DNA of 64,000 bases, from positions 616 to 64,615 of the forward strand of contig NZ_LNYR01000041.1 of the NCBI RefSeq assembly GCF_001467955.1. Reading direction: 5' to 3'. The notes beneath the pieces are model-generated. The model saw only the letters and a list, made by a program, of their open reading frames with translations. It was not told the DNA's origin and did not search any database. Origin of the DNA: Legionella quateirensis. Lineage in GTDB: Bacteria; Pseudomonadota; Gammaproteobacteria; Legionellales; Legionellaceae. This document shows, one piece after another, positions 46,553 to 55,826 of this stretch. The position numbers and the translations under genes are program-made. Every line of letters begins with the position of its first letter. The first letter of the stretch is position 1.

Positions 46553-46660
46553 AATGTTCCGGTCAAAATTAAAGAGCAATAGAACGGACGAACGCCCTCT
46601 AATCACATGCCCCCTATTACTGTGTACCACCAAGTCTCAACTATCAAAATCCTGGAGCAG
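46553..46660 (-). pseudogene. Remnant of the SnoaL-like gene
   Basis: 46553-46620 matches 32118-32190 inside the SnoaL-like gene, and 46621 onward matches from 32358, so ~165 bp between them are missing. The upstream divergent partner of the Sdb-like gene has thus been deleted in this copy. Confidence 0.7.
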
Positions 46661-46725
46661 CATAATATTCTCTTAATATTATTTGTCTATAATTTACGCA
46701 TATAATATGTCTTTGGACAAAATCA

Positions 46726-47943
46726 ATGACGATTTACAAAGCCCCAAAACCTCAATACACCAATTGGCAATGGTTTAAATTTATTGGCCTTCGCACTGTT
46801 TTTCCTCCTGTTTTACTCTGGGATCTATTAAAACTTGGCGTGAATAAGTTAGCAGGCAAGGCTATCGGTAGCCTGGTTTTACCAGCTCAAGACAACGCAT
46901 ATTCAACTTGGAAGTATAGAGATCCCTCTCGGTTCAATACCGATCAAATCTCCTGTAAGCGGCATACTGTTGTTACTCATGATGGAGCAGAACTTGATAC
47001 CTTTGAGATAAAACTTAAATCGCAAAAGCAGGTTGATCCTAAATACCAAAAATATATTATCAATTTTGTCGGAAACGACATGGGCTACGAGCATATCGTA
47101 GATGAAATGCGACAGGATGCCGTAGAACTGGATGCGAACATAGTTGGTTTTAATCTTCGAGGCGTGGGCATGAGTACGAGTCGTGCTTTATCGAAAGATG
47201 ATTTGGTTACCGATGGTATTGCTCAGGTACAACGTTTACTGGATAAAGGCGTTTCACCTCAAAATATCACTTTGAAAACCTTTTCACTGGGCGCTGGGGT
47301 TGGATCTTTGGTTGCTTATCATTTTCATCAGCTAGGTCAACCTATAAATATCTTCAATAGCCGTTCATTTTCAAATATCACCGATTTTCTGGTAGGTCAT
47401 ACGCGTCTGGATAAAAATGAAAACGGGGATGCTGTAGGTCATAAAGAAAGCTTTGGAGGTAAAATATTAGGGTGGATTATCAAACCAATCATTAAATTGG
47501 CTGTTAATTTAGCTAATTGGGAAATTGATGCCATTGATGCATTTAAAAACATTCCCAAAGAATATAGAGAATATATTGCTGTCAGATCAAGAAAAGAAAT
47601 AAGAGAAAATCGCATTGATGATCCTGTAATACCTCACTATGCCTCTATACATAAGGGACTTTCAGATGAGCGAAAAGCAGAAAAAGCCAAAATTGATCGC
47701 TTGATTTCAGCTACTGATAAAAACGATACAAGAAAAATCGAAGAATTAACTGCTGCCAGAAAAAAAGTGAGCAGTGATAGGAAAATGGAAGCCGCATATA
47801 ACGGTGCAGATGGCCATAATTCTGATCCGAATAAGTTGCATAACAGATTTGATAAGTCTGCTCACACCATTTTCAAAGAATTTGTGGCTAAGGTGAAAGA
47901 AGATCATGGGGTTGAACCTACTAATAACATGACTCTTAGGTAG
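46726..47943 (+). CDS. SidB/Sdb-like alpha/beta hydrolase, copy 2
   Basis: A 405-residue paralogue of the 32497-33711 protein, identical at most positions, with the same hydrophobic helices and charged C-terminal third. The nucleophile elbow reads LKTFSLGAGVGSL, where copy 1 has KAHSLG: the His before the Ser is now Phe. FNLRGVGMSTSRA and GHKESFGGKILGW are conserved. Changes are spread over the protein and the frame is intact, so it is probably functional. The copied segment also includes upstream and downstream sequence. Confidence 0.75.
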   Translation: MTIYKAPKPQYTNWQWFKFIGLRTVFPPVLLWDLLKLGVNKLAGKAIGSLVLPAQDNAYSTWKYRDPSRFNTDQISCKRHTVVTHDGAELDTFEIKLKSQKQVDPKYQKYIINFVGNDMGYEHIVDEMRQDAVELDANIVGFNLRGVGMSTSRALSKDDLVTDGIAQVQRLLDKGVSPQNITLKTFSLGAGVGSLVAYHFHQLGQPINIFNSRSFSNITDFLVGHTRLDKNENGDAVGHKESFGGKILGWIIKPIIKLAVNLANWEIDAIDAFKNIPKEYREYIAVRSRKEIRENRIDDPVIPHYASIHKGLSDERKAEKAKIDRLISATDKNDTRKIEELTAARKKVSSDRKMEAAYNGADGHNSDPNKLHNRFDKSAHTIFKEFVAKVKEDHGVEPTNNMTLR

Positions 47944-48062
47944 AAGGAATATTGATTTAACCTTACTACAACCTTATCCATGCTTCCCACTTACCCCGCA
48001 TGACGGAAAAAGGGGTTATATAACCAGACCCCAGACAACAGAAATAGTGAGTCAAGCACACA

Positions 48063-48128
48063 ATGGGGGTCAGATCTTGCTTTTTGCTTGCAGGCTATAA
48101 CAAAGCAAAAAGCAAGATCTGCCCCCCC
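48063..48128. repeat. GGGGTCAGATC hairpin, copy 2
   Basis: Almost identical to 46477-46542, with a caggctataacaa loop. It follows the second Sdb-like gene. Confidence 0.85.
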
Positions 48129-48234
48129 TATATTATATGAGTTTGGACCTGATTCATTTCCATTATCTGCGTTTATAAATCAAATATTATTTCGAATCAA
48201 GGAGTTGTCGGGCCAAGGCCCGACCTACGCTTGC

Positions 48235-48292
48235 TATAGCCATTAATTGCCTCTGTTGTATCAATCTGGTTTTGGCAAATTTTATCACAGAT
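48235..48292. repeat. Copy of the esterase 5' region
   Basis: tagccattaattgcctctgt and the next ~35 bases match 46386-46439, the start codon, ribosome-binding site and leader of the esterase gene. From this copy's ATG (48243) only ~18 codons follow before a stop. It is a leftover of a duplication. A gtcgggcc / ggcccgac palindrome lies next to it at 48207-48224. Confidence 0.7.
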
Positions 48293-48307
48293 AATTAAAT
48301 TGCTCAG

Positions 48308-48384
48308 TAATGGGGTCAAGCACACACCAATGGGGTCAGCTATCAGGATATAACATAGCAAAAAGCAAGATCTGACCCTGTTGC
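48308..48384. repeat. Degenerate GGGGTC hairpin, copy 3
   Basis: Two aatggggtca motifs are followed by gctatcaggatataacat and agcaaaaagcaagatctgac. It keeps the right arm of copies 1 and 2 but has lost most of the left arm. The 590-bp stretch from 47944 to 48530 is made up of these repeat pieces. Confidence 0.6.
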
Positions 48385-48529
48385 TATTCATTGTCCAAGG
48401 CATTTAGATACTCCACCGGATTCTCTAAATGCATGTTAACTGTTATCGATGTGTCCGGGTCGGCGCCCCCAATCCCCCATTCCTTTCCGTCGCAGGTAAA
48501 CTGGCAGCAAAAAATAAAACTCGCGCAGA

Positions 48530-48868
48530 GGAACACATGCATCAATGTGGAGCGAACGTCCATTCCATTGCAGCCGGATTTGCCATTGCAGGAAATGATC
48601 AATTCGTAGACTATTATTTGAATGAATTTAATGTAGATAAGAACCACATAGCTTACGGTTATGCTCTTATTGGAAATCATAAAAAAGTAGATGAATATTT
48701 AACCCTCCATAACGCCAGTATTCAGTTTGTACTACAGGGTTTGCCTTAGCCAATAATCATGAAAAAGTTGAAGAATATAGAGTCAAATATGGAGCCGATG
48801 TTATTAATATTGCTATCGGATATAAGGTAATGGAACGTAATCGTAATGAACAACATGTCCTGAAGTGA
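48530..48868 (+). pseudogene. Fragment of a ~33-residue-repeat protein, frameshifted
   Basis: Three repeats of the form G(F/Y)A(L/I)xxN(H/D)xxV(D/E)xY with ANVHSIA-like joints are visible: HSIAAGFAIAGNDQFVDYY, IAYGYALIGNHKKVDEY and, in another frame, TGFALANNHEKVEEYR. A frameshift near 48720-48735 separates the second and third; the last frame ends at 48868. Repeat proteins with this GYALAGNHEKVEEY pattern occur in Legionella. The N-terminal part is missing. Confidence 0.6.
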
Positions 48869-48955
48869 TTTTCGAACATCCGGAATAAGCCGGGCATCAA
48901 CACCCAACAAGACATTCATGCCTGTTGGGTGTTGAGTAGCCCAAGCTACTGCTTA

Positions 48956-49537
48956 TTAAAGAGGTGTATATCTGTTTGTATAGGAAACATCATCATCACT
49001 GGAGTCAATGTCCATAGCCTCAGGTTCACTAAAGAATCCCAAAGTAGATGCGGTTGGTGTGGACTCAGGAACACTTGAAGCGGCTTCAGAATGAGTGGGT
49101 TCATTATTCACAGCAGAAGGTCTATATCCCAAAAAGGTAGGAGTTTGGGTAGCCTCAAACAGTTCAGGTCGTATCAGTCCGGTCTGATCAAATCCGTACT
49201 CATCCAATAATGTGAAGAGTTTATCAGCACTATCGGCTGGTAAATTACTGCTAAATGCAAGAGCTGCTTTTTGTACAAAAACAAGAGCCGCCTCTCTGAT
49301 TTCGGGGCCAAATCGCCAATTGCCGTCGACAAATCCCATTCGATGATTGAGATAGCGCCCTTCTTCTGCAACGTAATAAGATAAAGTAATCAATCCAGGA
49401 ACAGAGCTTTCTCTTAGCAACCATACCGCTTTTGTTGGCAGGAGGTTAGCACCGCGTTGTTCCAATTTAGTATATCCCTTATCTTCGTTTACCTCGCTGG
49501 AAAAAATAACAGATGGTTCTTCTGGTGATGAAATCAC
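48956..49537 (-). CDS. SH2-like domain protein, candidate Dot/Icm effector
   Basis: A 193-residue protein starting at GTG with GGGGA six bases upstream. Residues ~28-85 read like an SH2 domain: VWLLRESSVPGLITLSYYV resembles the FLVRES strand and LSV strand, with the phosphotyrosine-binding Arg at position 42. LNHRMGFVDGNWRF follows, with a His (65) at the betaD position. The C-terminal half is acidic and Ser/Pro/Thr-rich (PEAMDIDSSDDDVSY) and probably disordered. Legionella species are known to encode unusual SH2 domains in effectors. It has no signal peptide. Binding to host phosphotyrosine is an inference from the motif alone. Confidence 0.6.
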   Translation of the reverse strand: MISSPEEPSVIFSSEVNEDKGYTKLEQRGANLLPTKAVWLLRESSVPGLITLSYYVAEEGRYLNHRMGFVDGNWRFGPEIREAALVFVQKAALAFSSNLPADSADKLFTLLDEYGFDQTGLIRPELFEATQTPTFLGYRPSAVNNEPTHSEAASSVPESTPTASTLGFFSEPEAMDIDSSDDDVSYTNRYTPL

Positions 49538-49703
49538 AATGTTCCCCTATAAATGCTGTCTATGTTAATTCCATTGAATTTGCTAAAACACCACGGAACA
49601 TAAAACAGAATCATCTAGACTGTGTTTATTAAGAATAAACCGGGAACAACAAATTCAACCTGATTAATTTTAACACACTTACTGTTCAAATAAAAACATT
49701 TAA

Positions 49704-49865
49704 TGGATCACGATCAATCCCAATGTTACTCTAAGCATGTGCCAAGCAACAGGCAATGACTTTAATTTCCCAGTTGAAATTGCATTAAACCCTGATGGCA
49801 CGACAGCATACATAACGAATGAAAATGGGAATACAGTTGCCACGCTTGCTAAAGAGCAACGATAA
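49704..49865 (+). pseudogene. C-terminal fragment of a beta-propeller (YVTN-type) protein
   Basis: 53 codons without a start read FNFPVEIALNPDGTTAYITNEN and then GNTVATLAKEQR before a stop. The IALNPDGTxAYITN pattern is one blade of a YVTN/lactonase-like propeller. A stop directly precedes it, so only a remnant is left. Confidence 0.5.
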
Positions 49866-49938
49866 AATAATGGCGTATCTTTTCATAGCTTGCTTGACCC
49901 AATAATGAGTCAAGTCCAACATTTTTACGAAAACCAAA

Positions 49939-50304
49939 TCATGAGTTATGAATAACAGCACCTATATAATGACCATCAGGATCAATCACAAAAGCACCAT
50001 AATATCCAGGATAATAATCATGTCTTAGTTTTGGTTTTCCATTACACACAGCACCTTCATCAATCGCTATCTTGTAAAAAAGATCAACAGATGCTTTTGT
50101 TTCCGCTATAAAGGTTATATGGGAAAAATATTTCGTATCTTTACCTGGACCGAACCAAAACTCTGCTTTACCATTTTTGCCAAATGCAATCCAGCCATCG
50201 TGTTCAGAAATAGGTACGATGCTAAGAGGTGCTAAAATCCGAGTATAAAATTGTTTGGATTTCTCATAATTAGAAACAGTTATTCCAACATGATCCAGAA
50301 TCAT
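49939..50304 (-). CDS. VOC-superfamily (glyoxalase/dioxygenase-like) protein
   Basis: A 121-residue protein with the paired beta-alpha-beta-beta-beta fold of the vicinal oxygen chelate superfamily: LDHVGITVSNYEKSKQFYTRIL at the N-terminus, HITFIAETKASVDLFY at the second half, and FVIDPDGHYIGAVIH at the end. Possible metal ligands are the first His (4) and His/Glu pairs, but function is not predictable for this group. AGGAG lies 5 bases before ATG 50304. It lies just downstream of the hypothetical gene at 50337. Confidence 0.88.
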   Translation of the reverse strand: MILDHVGITVSNYEKSKQFYTRILAPLSIVPISEHDGWIAFGKNGKAEFWFGPGKDTKYFSHITFIAETKASVDLFYKIAIDEGAVCNGKPKLRHDYYPGYYGAFVIDPDGHYIGAVIHNS

Positions 50305-50336
50305 CAAGGCTCCTGATAAAAATTAGAAGAGATAAC

Positions 50337-51038
50337 CTAACGGCTATTGACACTTTCAATAAGGCTTTTCATCTCATCATGATTAAAGAAATCGGCTAAT
50401 ACAAAACTGGATTTATTTTTGAGAATATCACCAAATATAAGGAAATGTTTTTCGTAATATAGTGAATCCAGGTAATCAATTATATTTTTTTTAAAAGCAG
50501 CACCAGATTTTTTATTTTTTTTAAATTGCGTCAGATCAATAATTTTATCTTTTTTTTCAGATTCTTGCTCTATAATACTTATTTCTTTCTTCATCTTATG
50601 TCTATAAAGTGCCTCTATTCTTTTAACAGCTATTGCATCCACTTTTAAAAACTGAGAAAGCGATATAAGAAGACATAAATCCTTATATTCATGAGTTTGT
50701 TTATAAATGTACTCTTGAGACCAGTGAGTATTTAGAGTGACAGAGGCCGTATCTAAAACAACTCCAACTGACCATTCTGGCATATTGCGTTTAGTTTTGT
50801 TCTCATTCCGCCAGACAAATTCCAATCCTTTAGCAAAGGCGGTTATTAAGTCATCAGCTAGAATCTCTTCCTTAGCTTGGAACAAATAATTAGGATATCG
50901 TTGCTTGGCATGCTCTACCCAGATATCAAATAGAGATTTTGCTGTTCCTTTTATTTTAAAGATCAAAGTTGATTCAAGAACAGCTTTAAAATAAATTGAA
51001 TTTTTGTTTATTTCTAAGTCCTCTTTGTTTGATATCAC
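50337..51038 (-). CDS. Hypothetical protein
   Basis: A 233-residue protein starting at GTG, not recognised. It is predicted mostly alpha-helical and highly charged (a Lys/Glu-rich run near residues 150-170), without signal peptide or membrane segment. The next gene downstream is the VOC protein, 33 bases away, so they may form a transcript. The start is uncertain because no good ribosome-binding site is present. Confidence 0.6.
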   Translation of the reverse strand: MISNKEDLEINKNSIYFKAVLESTLIFKIKGTAKSLFDIWVEHAKQRYPNYLFQAKEEILADDLITAFAKGLEFVWRNENKTKRNMPEWSVGVVLDTASVTLNTHWSQEYIYKQTHEYKDLCLLISLSQFLKVDAIAVKRIEALYRHKMKKEISIIEQESEKKDKIIDLTQFKKNKKSGAAFKKNIIDYLDSLYYEKHFLIFGDILKNKSSFVLADFFNHDEMKSLIESVNSR

Positions 51039-51094
51039 TTTTCGTTAAGTCTACCACAAAGTGTACTCCGAGGATTTCAATACTTTCTAGAAGA

Positions 51095-51171
51095 TGGTCG
51101 GGACGGAAGGATTTGAACCTTCGACCACTAGCACCCCATGCTAGTACGCTACCAGGCTGCGCTACGCCCCG
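51095..51171 (-). tRNA. tRNA-Pro (GGG)
   Basis: Read on the minus strand, a full cloverleaf is present. The acceptor stem is CGGGGCG / CGTCCCG with one G-T pair. The D-arm is GCGCAGCCTGGTAGCGT, the anticodon stem CTAGC / GCTAG with loop ATGGGGT (anticodon GGG), and the T-arm contains GGTTCGAATCC. The discriminator is A and CCA is encoded (51095-51097). Confidence 0.95.
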
Positions 51172-51362
51172 ATTGGTAGGGAATGATATCTAAGTTGGGT
51201 TAAAATAACAAGGGTTTAGGACTGGATTGTGTTATAAGCGTTGAATCCTGGGTTGTTTTCCCGGGTTTCTGAGGAGTTGTTCTCGCCCGGGATAACATGA
51301 TGTTTGGATTTTTGCTCTATGAAGTTTAATGATGAGATTAACTTCTTCGTAAAACTCCAATA

Positions 51363-52082
51363 CTAATCTCTTCCTGTAAATTTTGGGCCATTGCGAATGT
51401 CGAAAGGATTGGGCAGTAATGAGGTGTATTTTTGTAAGGCTTCTTCTGCTGGATCCAGCTCTGGTGTTCCTACTGTCTTGTTTTGTTGTGGCAATGGGAA
51501 TGTTTTAGTTGGCAATAAATTCTTCTCCATTAATTGCTGTACAAACGTGTCGTAGAATTTGGGACTGGGAATCTTGATGGTTAATTTATTTGCATCTCGA
51601 GTCAGCGTCATAGATTCCAGAGGAATCTGGGATTTATCCAGTGACTTTTTAAACAAATCAAATTCTTTCTCAATTGCATCAAATAGATCATTCAATGCGT
51701 CCTGATCCTCCTTTGACAACTCTTTTTTTGCCTCGAACACTATAGAACCCAATTCCATATTCAAGGTAATTCGTAATAAAGCATAGGGATCATTAAATTC
51801 ATAAATGAAATCGGAATCTGCAGTCAATTGCCATAATTCACTGTTAAAAACGCTCTCCAAAAAAGAGGGGTTCTTTAATGACAGAGACATCATCTCATGA
51901 TGTGTTTGCTCCTCATCAGATTGACTGTCACGGCTGTCACTATCAGCTCCGCCGCCCCCTCCACTGCCATGTCCACGGCAAATGGGTAAACCCATTGAAC
52001 GGCATATATTGCATGGATTATTCTCTATAGCACGAGCGCGTTCTTCTTTCGGTGATTCTAGTTTTTTCCTTTGTACTGGCAT
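51363..52082 (-). CDS. Hypothetical Legionella-type protein with CNICRxxGLPxCxGHG motif
   Basis: A 239-residue protein. The N-terminus has CNICRSMGLPICRGHGSGGGGG, a short Cys-rich motif followed by a glycine run that recurs in Legionella proteins and could bind a metal. The rest (65-239) is a soluble alpha/beta region with no recognised fold. AGGG lies 8 bases before the ATG. It is a single gene between the tRNA and the helicase. Function unknown. Confidence 0.6.
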   Translation of the reverse strand: MPVQRKKLESPKEERARAIENNPCNICRSMGLPICRGHGSGGGGGADSDSRDSQSDEEQTHHEMMSLSLKNPSFLESVFNSELWQLTADSDFIYEFNDPYALLRITLNMELGSIVFEAKKELSKEDQDALNDLFDAIEKEFDLFKKSLDKSQIPLESMTLTRDANKLTIKIPSPKFYDTFVQQLMEKNLLPTKTFPLPQQNKTVGTPELDPAEEALQKYTSLLPNPFDIRNGPKFTGRD

Positions 52083-52299
52083 GATTTAACCCTGGAATTA
52101 ATCTGTTGTTTATATTAATACAAGAGAATCTCTGAATTTTAAAGTTCTTGACGATTTTTGCAAAAATTTTACAATTATTCTATTTATCTCACTAAAATGA
52201 GCTCATTGTTCCATTGAGTAAGCACAATCAGGTGCACATTTAATGCATGGATTCACGCCTTCGCGGGAATGACCTACATTTTTTCAAATAGACTTTCGA

Positions 52300-55200
52300 T
52301 CAACCAGTTAACCTGCAAAACATATTAATCATAGCGATTTGTTCAATACTGTTTGGCACTGTTTCCAATAACGCAGGCGAGTACACCACCACAACCAGGC
52401 ATTGGGCTCTTGATATCGCCACATTCAAACGATGCTTATCGAACAAAAAATTTAAGCCGCGTGGGGATTCATTCGCGTTGCTGGCACACATAGTTAAAAA
52501 TACAACGGGAGCTTCCTGTCCCTGAAATTTATCAACACTACCCACTTTCGCCTGTTCACCGAGAGCTGTTTTGAGTTTATTCACCTGATGATTATAAGGA
52601 CTCACAAAAAGAATATCGTTCCAGCCAAGTATCTGTTCTCTTCCATCATGGGTGTAAAACGTTCGCCCCAGTAATTCGCTGGTCAATTGAACAATTTGTT
52701 CAACTTCTTCATCACTAGCCTGAGTGTTCCCTTCATGAAACACCGGAATGTTGACGATGCCGGCCTCTTTATTCAAAGGACCATGATAATGTTCTGGAAT
52801 CCTGATTCGTTGCTTGTCATTTTCCGGCGCCGTTTCGAGTTTACCCTCATAAATCGCTTCACTGATAAAGTGATTCACAGCAGAATGCATGCGATAGGTA
52901 GTGCCAAGAAAGACGCCCATGCTCTCTGGAATTGTTGGGGTATCGTGTAATAAATAATCCAAAATGGATAAGCCGCTGTCTTCTGGATGACTTCCTTGAG
53001 AGGGTTGCCCTAATTGCATTTGATCGCCCATCAGGATGATGTTATCCGTAGCTCTGCTCATGGCAATTAAATTAGCAACACTCACTTGCCCCGCTTCATC
53101 AATAAAAAGATAATCAAACTGGTGCTCCAGTTCGTCCCGAGATAAACCCCAGGCAGTAGCCCCGACAACGCAACCTGGCCTGATAAAATCAATAATGCTT
53201 TTTGTCTCCAATACCTCAATATTCAGTGCGTCAATCGCACTGTCTGTATTGCGTGTACAAGAGAAATATCCTTTAATCCCTTCCTTCTCACAATAGGCAG
53301 CAGTACTGATTAATAAATTATTAATTGCTTTATGACTGTTCGATGAAATGGCAATTTTCTTTCCTCTTTGAATCAACTCTGCAATCAAATGTTTTCCCGT
53401 ATACGTTTTACCCGCGCCTGGAGGTCCCTGAATGGTGAGATAGCTTTTATCAAGATGAGTTACTGCCTGAATCATTTGCTGCATACGCTCTTGAGGGCTA
53501 TGGCTAGGCGCTATTGGTTGACCTGAAGGATGGTATTTAATTCTGGGAGTAGTTCTGGCCAGAAAATCAAGCAGAGCGGACTGCAAAAGCGTTCCTTTGA
53601 AATAATCCTGAGCCTGTTTGGCAATCGCCCCCGGTATAGGGCCTGGATTCACATATTCATCAGGAATCAACGTGATCAATTCATTAATCTCAGACCTAAG
53701 TTGCAGAGCGATTAAACCATGCTCCAAATCGCTGTCGATTGCATGATGAGTGGCTTTAACACGTTTACCGTCCTCATATTCCTTCCCTAAAATATAGTAT
53801 TCATTCGCATTGCCTTTAAATTCCTGATCCGGGTCAAATGAATATTCATAAACCAAATTACGTGCTGAAGGTTTCGGTTTATATCCGGGTTTATTCGTGC
53901 GCTGACAATAAGCCAAACAATCAATATCATGAAGAAGCTCTTCCTCACTTAAACCCAGCCTGTCAAACATGCGCCAAAAAACAGGCTTTGTTTCGCGTCG
54001 ATGAAACTCCAGGGACCAAGCCAGAACGGTATGAATCCTTGCCTGTTCTTCATGTCCGTCATTACTCAGCTGTTCCGCCTGGGTCAGTAATGCATCTCGC
54101 AATTTAATCGTCTCGGAACCTTCTTCTGTAATTTCTTTTTCAGTAACTTCAGTTTTACCAAGATAGGTAATTCCCAAATTTATTTGTTGTGTTCTGAGCC
54201 ATACGGCCAATTCATATGTTGAGTTGCAGTCATCAATATTGTATTCGCGAATATCATTTAATATTTTTGATGTGTGCCAGGTATCTCCATCCGGATGTTC
54301 CCGCCAACGTTCATAAACGACTACCGAGTCACCACCAGAACCGACTTCGGTATCTCGTTTGCCTCGATATAAATGCTCCACATTTTTAATGGAATAGCGT
54401 GGCTCTCCAATAATTAATGAGCCTTTTACTACTTTATATAAATCGACAAAGACCTCATTACGCAACAGTTGATCTACTTCAAACTCGCACACACCGTATT
54501 TGCCCATTAATTTCCGACAGGCTGATATTTCGTAAGGGGCATAATGATATATATGCATGGCGGGGTCATCCAGCCATCGCTGATATGCCCATTTAATAAA
54601 AGACTGAAAACTTTCTTTTTCCTGTTCATGATGGTGTGCCCAAAAATCAGTGTATTGCCGTTCACCCTGCTCATCCAGCCAAGTCACTCCCCATAAATAT
54701 TCGAGGCCGCCTTCTTCCAAAGGGAAACCTTCCAAATCAAAAAAAATGTCGCGGGCTGATGCAGGTGGCAATAAAGCCAATCCCTGTTTTTTTCCTGCCT
54801 CCAGTGGAATGAATTGAAAATCAGGTACAGCCTTCCCCTCACTTTGCTTTTGAACTCTGGCTTGTAGCTTCAAACGTTCTAAAATGTCAGGCTTGATGCC
54901 TTTAACCATGTTCACCTGAGTATTCGCCAAAGCCGTCATGCTGGTAATTCCAGCCTTGATCAAATTCTTGATTTGACCGGAAGTAATGGTAGCAATCTGA
55001 ATCAGGTGATCAGCCTGTTTTAACAGGTGCTCAGCATAATTACCCCATCTACCCCAACTTTTTGATGCAGCCGGATCAGGGCAAGTTCCGGGAGTAAAGT
55101 GCTGATGAGTAGCTATAAATTGTTCTTTGAGTCTTTGATAAAAATAATAATAATCTGCAGTCCTGAATCGTTTGTATTCCTTAGTACCTAAAATAACGGT

Positions 55201-55695
55201 AATGTACTCGGGTTTTCTATCCTGAATGGCTTCCAGCATTTCTGCATAACAACATAATTGAATCAAAAAAGAAGGTTTCGCTGATTGTGACAATTTGCTA
55301 TCGTACAATTCATAATGATAATCACCAAACCGACTTGACCCTTCGGTTTTAATAAGAAAATCCGCATATCCTTTAAAAGGCAATAATTCCAACCGCGGCT
55401 GATAAATCACATCCATTCCTTTTATCATGGCCTCACGAGTTGCTTTAATTGGTTCTTCGCTGTGATATATATCGGCTATGGTTAATCCTTGCTCCTGAAA
55501 ATCAGCCAGGACATCTCGTTCGTGTTGATTTCCCAAATCCTGTAACACCTCTCCAAGAGCATCACGTTCATCGGGTGCAGGGAGTAAATCGGGGTTAGTC
55601 AATGCCAAATGCTCCATCCATGAAGCAAACGGACTTTCCATGAATTGAGTTAAATCGGAAGGGGAAAATACGAGCTGGTTGGATTCAATATACAT
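52300..55695 (-). CDS. TM0106-type RecB-like nuclease fused to a UvrD/DNA2-type helicase
   Basis: A 1131-residue protein. The N-terminal third is a RecB-family nuclease (YDSKLSQSAKP...QLCCYAEML near residues 128-150, the D-x-K and Q-x-x-x-Y motifs). A middle part with FFDLEGFPLEEGG and DDCNSTYELAVWL is the RNase H-like exonuclease region of TM0106 proteins. The C-terminal part is an SF1 helicase: Walker A GPPGAGKTYTG (about 757), Walker B FIDEAGQ (about 865), motif V-like VGSVDKFQGQE, and VAISRAQ. It would unwind and cut nucleic acid. No defence genes flank it, so repair or anti-phage roles are both open. The start lacks a clear ribosome-binding site. Confidence 0.88.
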   Translation of the reverse strand: MYIESNQLVFSPSDLTQFMESPFASWMEHLALTNPDLLPAPDERDALGEVLQDLGNQHERDVLADFQEQGLTIADIYHSEEPIKATREAMIKGMDVIYQPRLELLPFKGYADFLIKTEGSSRFGDYHYELYDSKLSQSAKPSFLIQLCCYAEMLEAIQDRKPEYITVILGTKEYKRFRTADYYYFYQRLKEQFIATHQHFTPGTCPDPAASKSWGRWGNYAEHLLKQADHLIQIATITSGQIKNLIKAGITSMTALANTQVNMVKGIKPDILERLKLQARVQKQSEGKAVPDFQFIPLEAGKKQGLALLPPASARDIFFDLEGFPLEEGGLEYLWGVTWLDEQGERQYTDFWAHHHEQEKESFQSFIKWAYQRWLDDPAMHIYHYAPYEISACRKLMGKYGVCEFEVDQLLRNEVFVDLYKVVKGSLIIGEPRYSIKNVEHLYRGKRDTEVGSGGDSVVVYERWREHPDGDTWHTSKILNDIREYNIDDCNSTYELAVWLRTQQINLGITYLGKTEVTEKEITEEGSETIKLRDALLTQAEQLSNDGHEEQARIHTVLAWSLEFHRRETKPVFWRMFDRLGLSEEELLHDIDCLAYCQRTNKPGYKPKPSARNLVYEYSFDPDQEFKGNANEYYILGKEYEDGKRVKATHHAIDSDLEHGLIALQLRSEINELITLIPDEYVNPGPIPGAIAKQAQDYFKGTLLQSALLDFLARTTPRIKYHPSGQPIAPSHSPQERMQQMIQAVTHLDKSYLTIQGPPGAGKTYTGKHLIAELIQRGKKIAISSNSHKAINNLLISTAAYCEKEGIKGYFSCTRNTDSAIDALNIEVLETKSIIDFIRPGCVVGATAWGLSRDELEHQFDYLFIDEAGQVSVANLIAMSRATDNIILMGDQMQLGQPSQGSHPEDSGLSILDYLLHDTPTIPESMGVFLGTTYRMHSAVNHFISEAIYEGKLETAPENDKQRIRIPEHYHGPLNKEAGIVNIPVFHEGNTQASDEEVEQIVQLTSELLGRTFYTHDGREQILGWNDILFVSPYNHQVNKLKTALGEQAKVGSVDKFQGQEAPVVFLTMCASNANESPRGLNFLFDKHRLNVAISRAQCLVVVVYSPALLETVPNSIEQIAMINMFCRLTG

Positions 55696-55826
55696 TTTTT
55701 ATAGTGAGATGTTATGGTTTTTATGATTCTAGGTTCAAATCAGTTAAAGAGATAGCGGTAGACGGTATTATTTACTCCGGGTTAACTCACTCTCAGAAGT
55801 CTTCCCAATAAATCAGGGTATTTCGT

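Noticed and set aside
46477..48384. GGGGTCAGATC hairpins as a CRISPR array or attachment sites
   Set aside because: There are only three copies, unevenly spaced and separated by genes; each is a self-complementary hairpin with no spacers.
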